Positions 48,713-50,127 of a stretch of DNA of 50,127 nucleotides are shown here, one piece after another. Position 1 is the first letter of the stretch. Each line of letters starts with the position of its first letter. A program made the translations under genes and the position numbers. The notes beneath the pieces were generated by a model. The model saw only the letters and a list, made by a program, of their open reading frames with translations. It was not told where the DNA came from and did no database searches. Source of the DNA: Undivivens sp041652635 (lineage in GTDB: Bacteria; Omnitrophota; Gorgyraeia; Gygaellales; Profunditerraquicolaceae); NCBI GenBank assembly GCA_041652635.1, contig JBAZGW010000004.1, positions 1 to 50,127 on the forward strand, written 5' to 3'.

Positions 48713-49983
48713 AAAGAAAGACCCTGTCTTTTGTTCTGGTCTTGACGCTACTGTTGGCTATCGCTTTTCAGGTTTCTTCGAGGCACGCCGCTTACGCGAA
48801 AGCGAAATACCTGAAGTATCTGCCGCAGAACCAGTTCGTGGATATGGTCAGTAAGGAATTGAATAAGACCGTCTCGGAAGTGAATTGTTCTTATACCACC
48901 GACCTGTTCAAGAAGGTCAGCGAGTGCGAGACTTGCATAAATGCCCAGGCTACCTGCCCGGATTGCTGCCTGACGAGTTCCAAGACGGCGATCGTTTGCA
49001 CATCCGGCGCCGGCTCCCAGTATAGTTGTTCAACCGCGCCTTTCAGCGCCTCTTCTACCAGCGAAGGGTATTGCAGCGCTTACAAGATTTGTATGTCGGC
49101 TTATACCTCTTCCTTGGATCTTTGTTCGGACGCCAGTTCATTGAATTGCCATAAAAAGGGGTGCGGTTCCACGGAGCCGGACGGGACCTGTGACGGTTAT
49201 CTTTGCGATGAGGACAATCTTTCTCCAAAGACCGCCGCTTGTTCTCCGGTATCCGCCAGCGGTTTGAGGGACTGTTCTTCATATCAGCCTTACAGCAGCA
49301 TCACAAAGGTGTGCACGCAAACCAATCCCAATAACGGAGAATGCGTCAAGTACCGTTATCAATACACAGTGAATCCCAATTATCAGTCTTGTGTGAATTC
49401 CTGCAACGCTTATGTGGATACTTACAGGGATTGCCGGCAGACGGTGGAGTGCTGCAAGAAGAATGCCTGCACCAGCGGATTCTCTGGGAATTGCACTCAG
49501 GAGGACTGCGAGACCAGGATATCCAGCGCTACCTGTGCCAATTATACCGCCAGCGACTGCGTGGCCCTGGAGAATCAGGTTACGGAATGCCTGGACGCAA
49601 CCGGTAATTGCCGGCAGTGTTTTACAGATATCGATTCCGATTTCGTGTATAAATTCGTGGCCAAAAGCCGGGAAAAGATCGTGGTCATCTGGCAGATATC
49701 CTCTACTCCGCTTATGACGCCGGCGGACGGCACTAAAACTTATTTCTATACCATGGTCAAGGTGATCGACGACGAAAGCGGTGACGTGGCGCATCAAAGC
49801 TTCGTCAGCCAGAAGAATTTCAGTGAGGCATTCTCGGTATTCTCGGCCACGAACGTGTCCGACGGGATCGAGGCCGGCAGGCGATACCGGGTCAAGCTTT
49901 ATTACTTCATACCGGATCTGGATGAGAATCTTAAGATAGAAGTCAACACGGTGCAGATGATAATGATCAGAATTAGGGAGTAG
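48703..49983 (+). CDS. Secreted, extremely cysteine-rich protein
   Basis: The 426-residue protein has a classical signal peptide (MEMKRKTLSFVLVLTLLLAI, then small residues and AYAKA). About 32 cysteines lie between residues about 60 and 310, spaced irregularly with several CxxC and CC pairs, followed by a Cys-free C-terminal domain of about 115 residues that looks like an Ig-like beta sandwich (KIVVIWQISSTPL...). No family is recognised; an adhesin, a disulfide-bonded surface protein or a metal-binding protein are options. ATG 48703 has AAGGAG 8 bases upstream and overlaps the pilin gene by 10 bp, so the two are likely made together. Confidence 0.85.
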   Translation: MEMKRKTLSFVLVLTLLLAIAFQVSSRHAAYAKAKYLKYLPQNQFVDMVSKELNKTVSEVNCSYTTDLFKKVSECETCINAQATCPDCCLTSSKTAIVCTSGAGSQYSCSTAPFSASSTSEGYCSAYKICMSAYTSSLDLCSDASSLNCHKKGCGSTEPDGTCDGYLCDEDNLSPKTAACSPVSASGLRDCSSYQPYSSITKVCTQTNPNNGECVKYRYQYTVNPNYQSCVNSCNAYVDTYRDCRQTVECCKKNACTSGFSGNCTQEDCETRISSATCANYTASDCVALENQVTECLDATGNCRQCFTDIDSDFVYKFVAKSREKIVVIWQISSTPLMTPADGTKTYFYTMVKVIDDESGDVAHQSFVSQKNFSEAFSVFSATNVSDGIEAGRRYRVKLYYFIPDLDENLKIEVNTVQMIMIRIRE

Positions 49984-50033
49984 TAACATCATTCCGGACG
50001 TTGCGGACGGGACGAAGCAAAAAGGAGGCAGGT

Positions 50034-50127
50034 ATGTGCAGGAAGATATTTATTTTTCTCGCGTTTTGTGTTATGGCTTCACCGGTTTTTGCCGAGAAGA
50101 CCACCATGGCCGTCAATCCCACGCCCG
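50034..50127 (+). CDS. Start of a further secreted protein (partial)
   Basis: ATG 50034 follows a strong AAAGGAGG site at 50021-50028 and opens an uninterrupted frame to the right edge. The first 20 or so residues form a signal peptide ending ASPVFA, with cleavage before Glu. It probably continues the operon of the two genes before it. Too little is present to name it. Confidence 0.85.
   Translation, partial: MCRKIFIFLAFCVMASPVFAEKTTMAVNPTP

Noticed and set aside
1..50127. CRISPR arrays, insertion sequences and prophage genes
   Set aside because: No regularly spaced repeats, transposase, integrase or phage structural motifs were seen on either strand.

Overview
The window looks like a piece of an uncultured Gram-negative bacterial chromosome of the PVC/Omnitrophota kind. 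This is an inference from gene content: a V-type (A/V) ATP synthase, a prepilin-like protein, lipoproteins with DUF3857/transglutaminase domains, PilZ fused to a glycosidase-like domain, FmdB, PAC2 and UPF0280 proteins, and very many radical SAM enzymes. No ribosomal RNA or marker gene here fixes the taxonomy. Almost every gene is on the + strand, in tightly packed operons with 1-30 bp overlaps. Composition is about 50% GC, except for an AT-rich patch at about 4.4-6.4 kb.

Layout. (1) 1-4115: the end of a V-type ATP synthase operon (C end, F, A, B, D). (2) 4116-6400: a strong promoter and leader, tRNA-Val(TAC), tRNA-Asp(GTC), hairpin repeats, then an AT-rich island with an AbrB/VapC-type toxin-antitoxin pair behind its own promoter and palindrome, and a frameshifted, apparently internally deleted gene. 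(3) 6428-17037: housekeeping and envelope genes: tRNA-binding protein, YkgJ-type Cys-cluster protein, DUF2156 protein, DUF3857/transglutaminase lipoprotein, PilZ-coiled-coil-glycosidase-like fusion, endonuclease III-like protein, FmdB zinc ribbon, M20 peptidase, PAC2 and UPF0280 proteins. A noncoding stretch of about 0.5 kb lies at 13292-13809. (4) 17054-38295: a large surface-glycan-type cluster: GT4, WecA/MraY-like sugar-phosphate transferase, UGM-like FAD enzyme, ABC-2 permease and a very large Wzt-like ATPase, GH44-like lipoprotein, a GT2-radical SAM fusion, two cobalamin-binding-type radical SAM enzymes, four further radical SAM enzymes with SPASM/twitch-like Cys tails, two GT2 enzymes, and a membrane coiled-coil protein with a 41-residue repeat. 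(5) 38359-46328: a new promoter, then SDR, a small unknown protein, an amidohydrolase, and a tight operon of nucleoside phosphorylase, MtnA-like isomerase, class II aldolase fused to SCP2, aldehyde dehydrogenase and acyl-CoA ligase. (6) 46417-50127: RlmN, SGNH hydrolase, a type IV pilin-like protein overlapping an extremely Cys-rich secreted protein, and the start of another secreted protein.

How it may work together. Region 4 carries seven radical SAM proteins among glycosyltransferases and an O-antigen-type exporter. The most economical reading is a pathway making and exporting an unusually modified (for example C-methylated, deoxygenated or epimerised) polyprenyl-linked glycan. A modified peptide or lipid cannot be excluded, but no precursor peptide is visible. 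Each radical SAM turnover usually releases 5'-deoxyadenosine. Region 5 encodes the series expected for disposing of that by-product: phosphorolysis, isomerisation of the 5-deoxyribose-1-phosphate, aldol cleavage to DHAP plus acetaldehyde, aldehyde oxidation and CoA activation. The pairing of a radical SAM-rich cluster with a 5'-deoxyadenosine/methylthioadenosine disposal operon is the strongest candidate in this window for an undescribed system. The link is inference from gene content and proximity.
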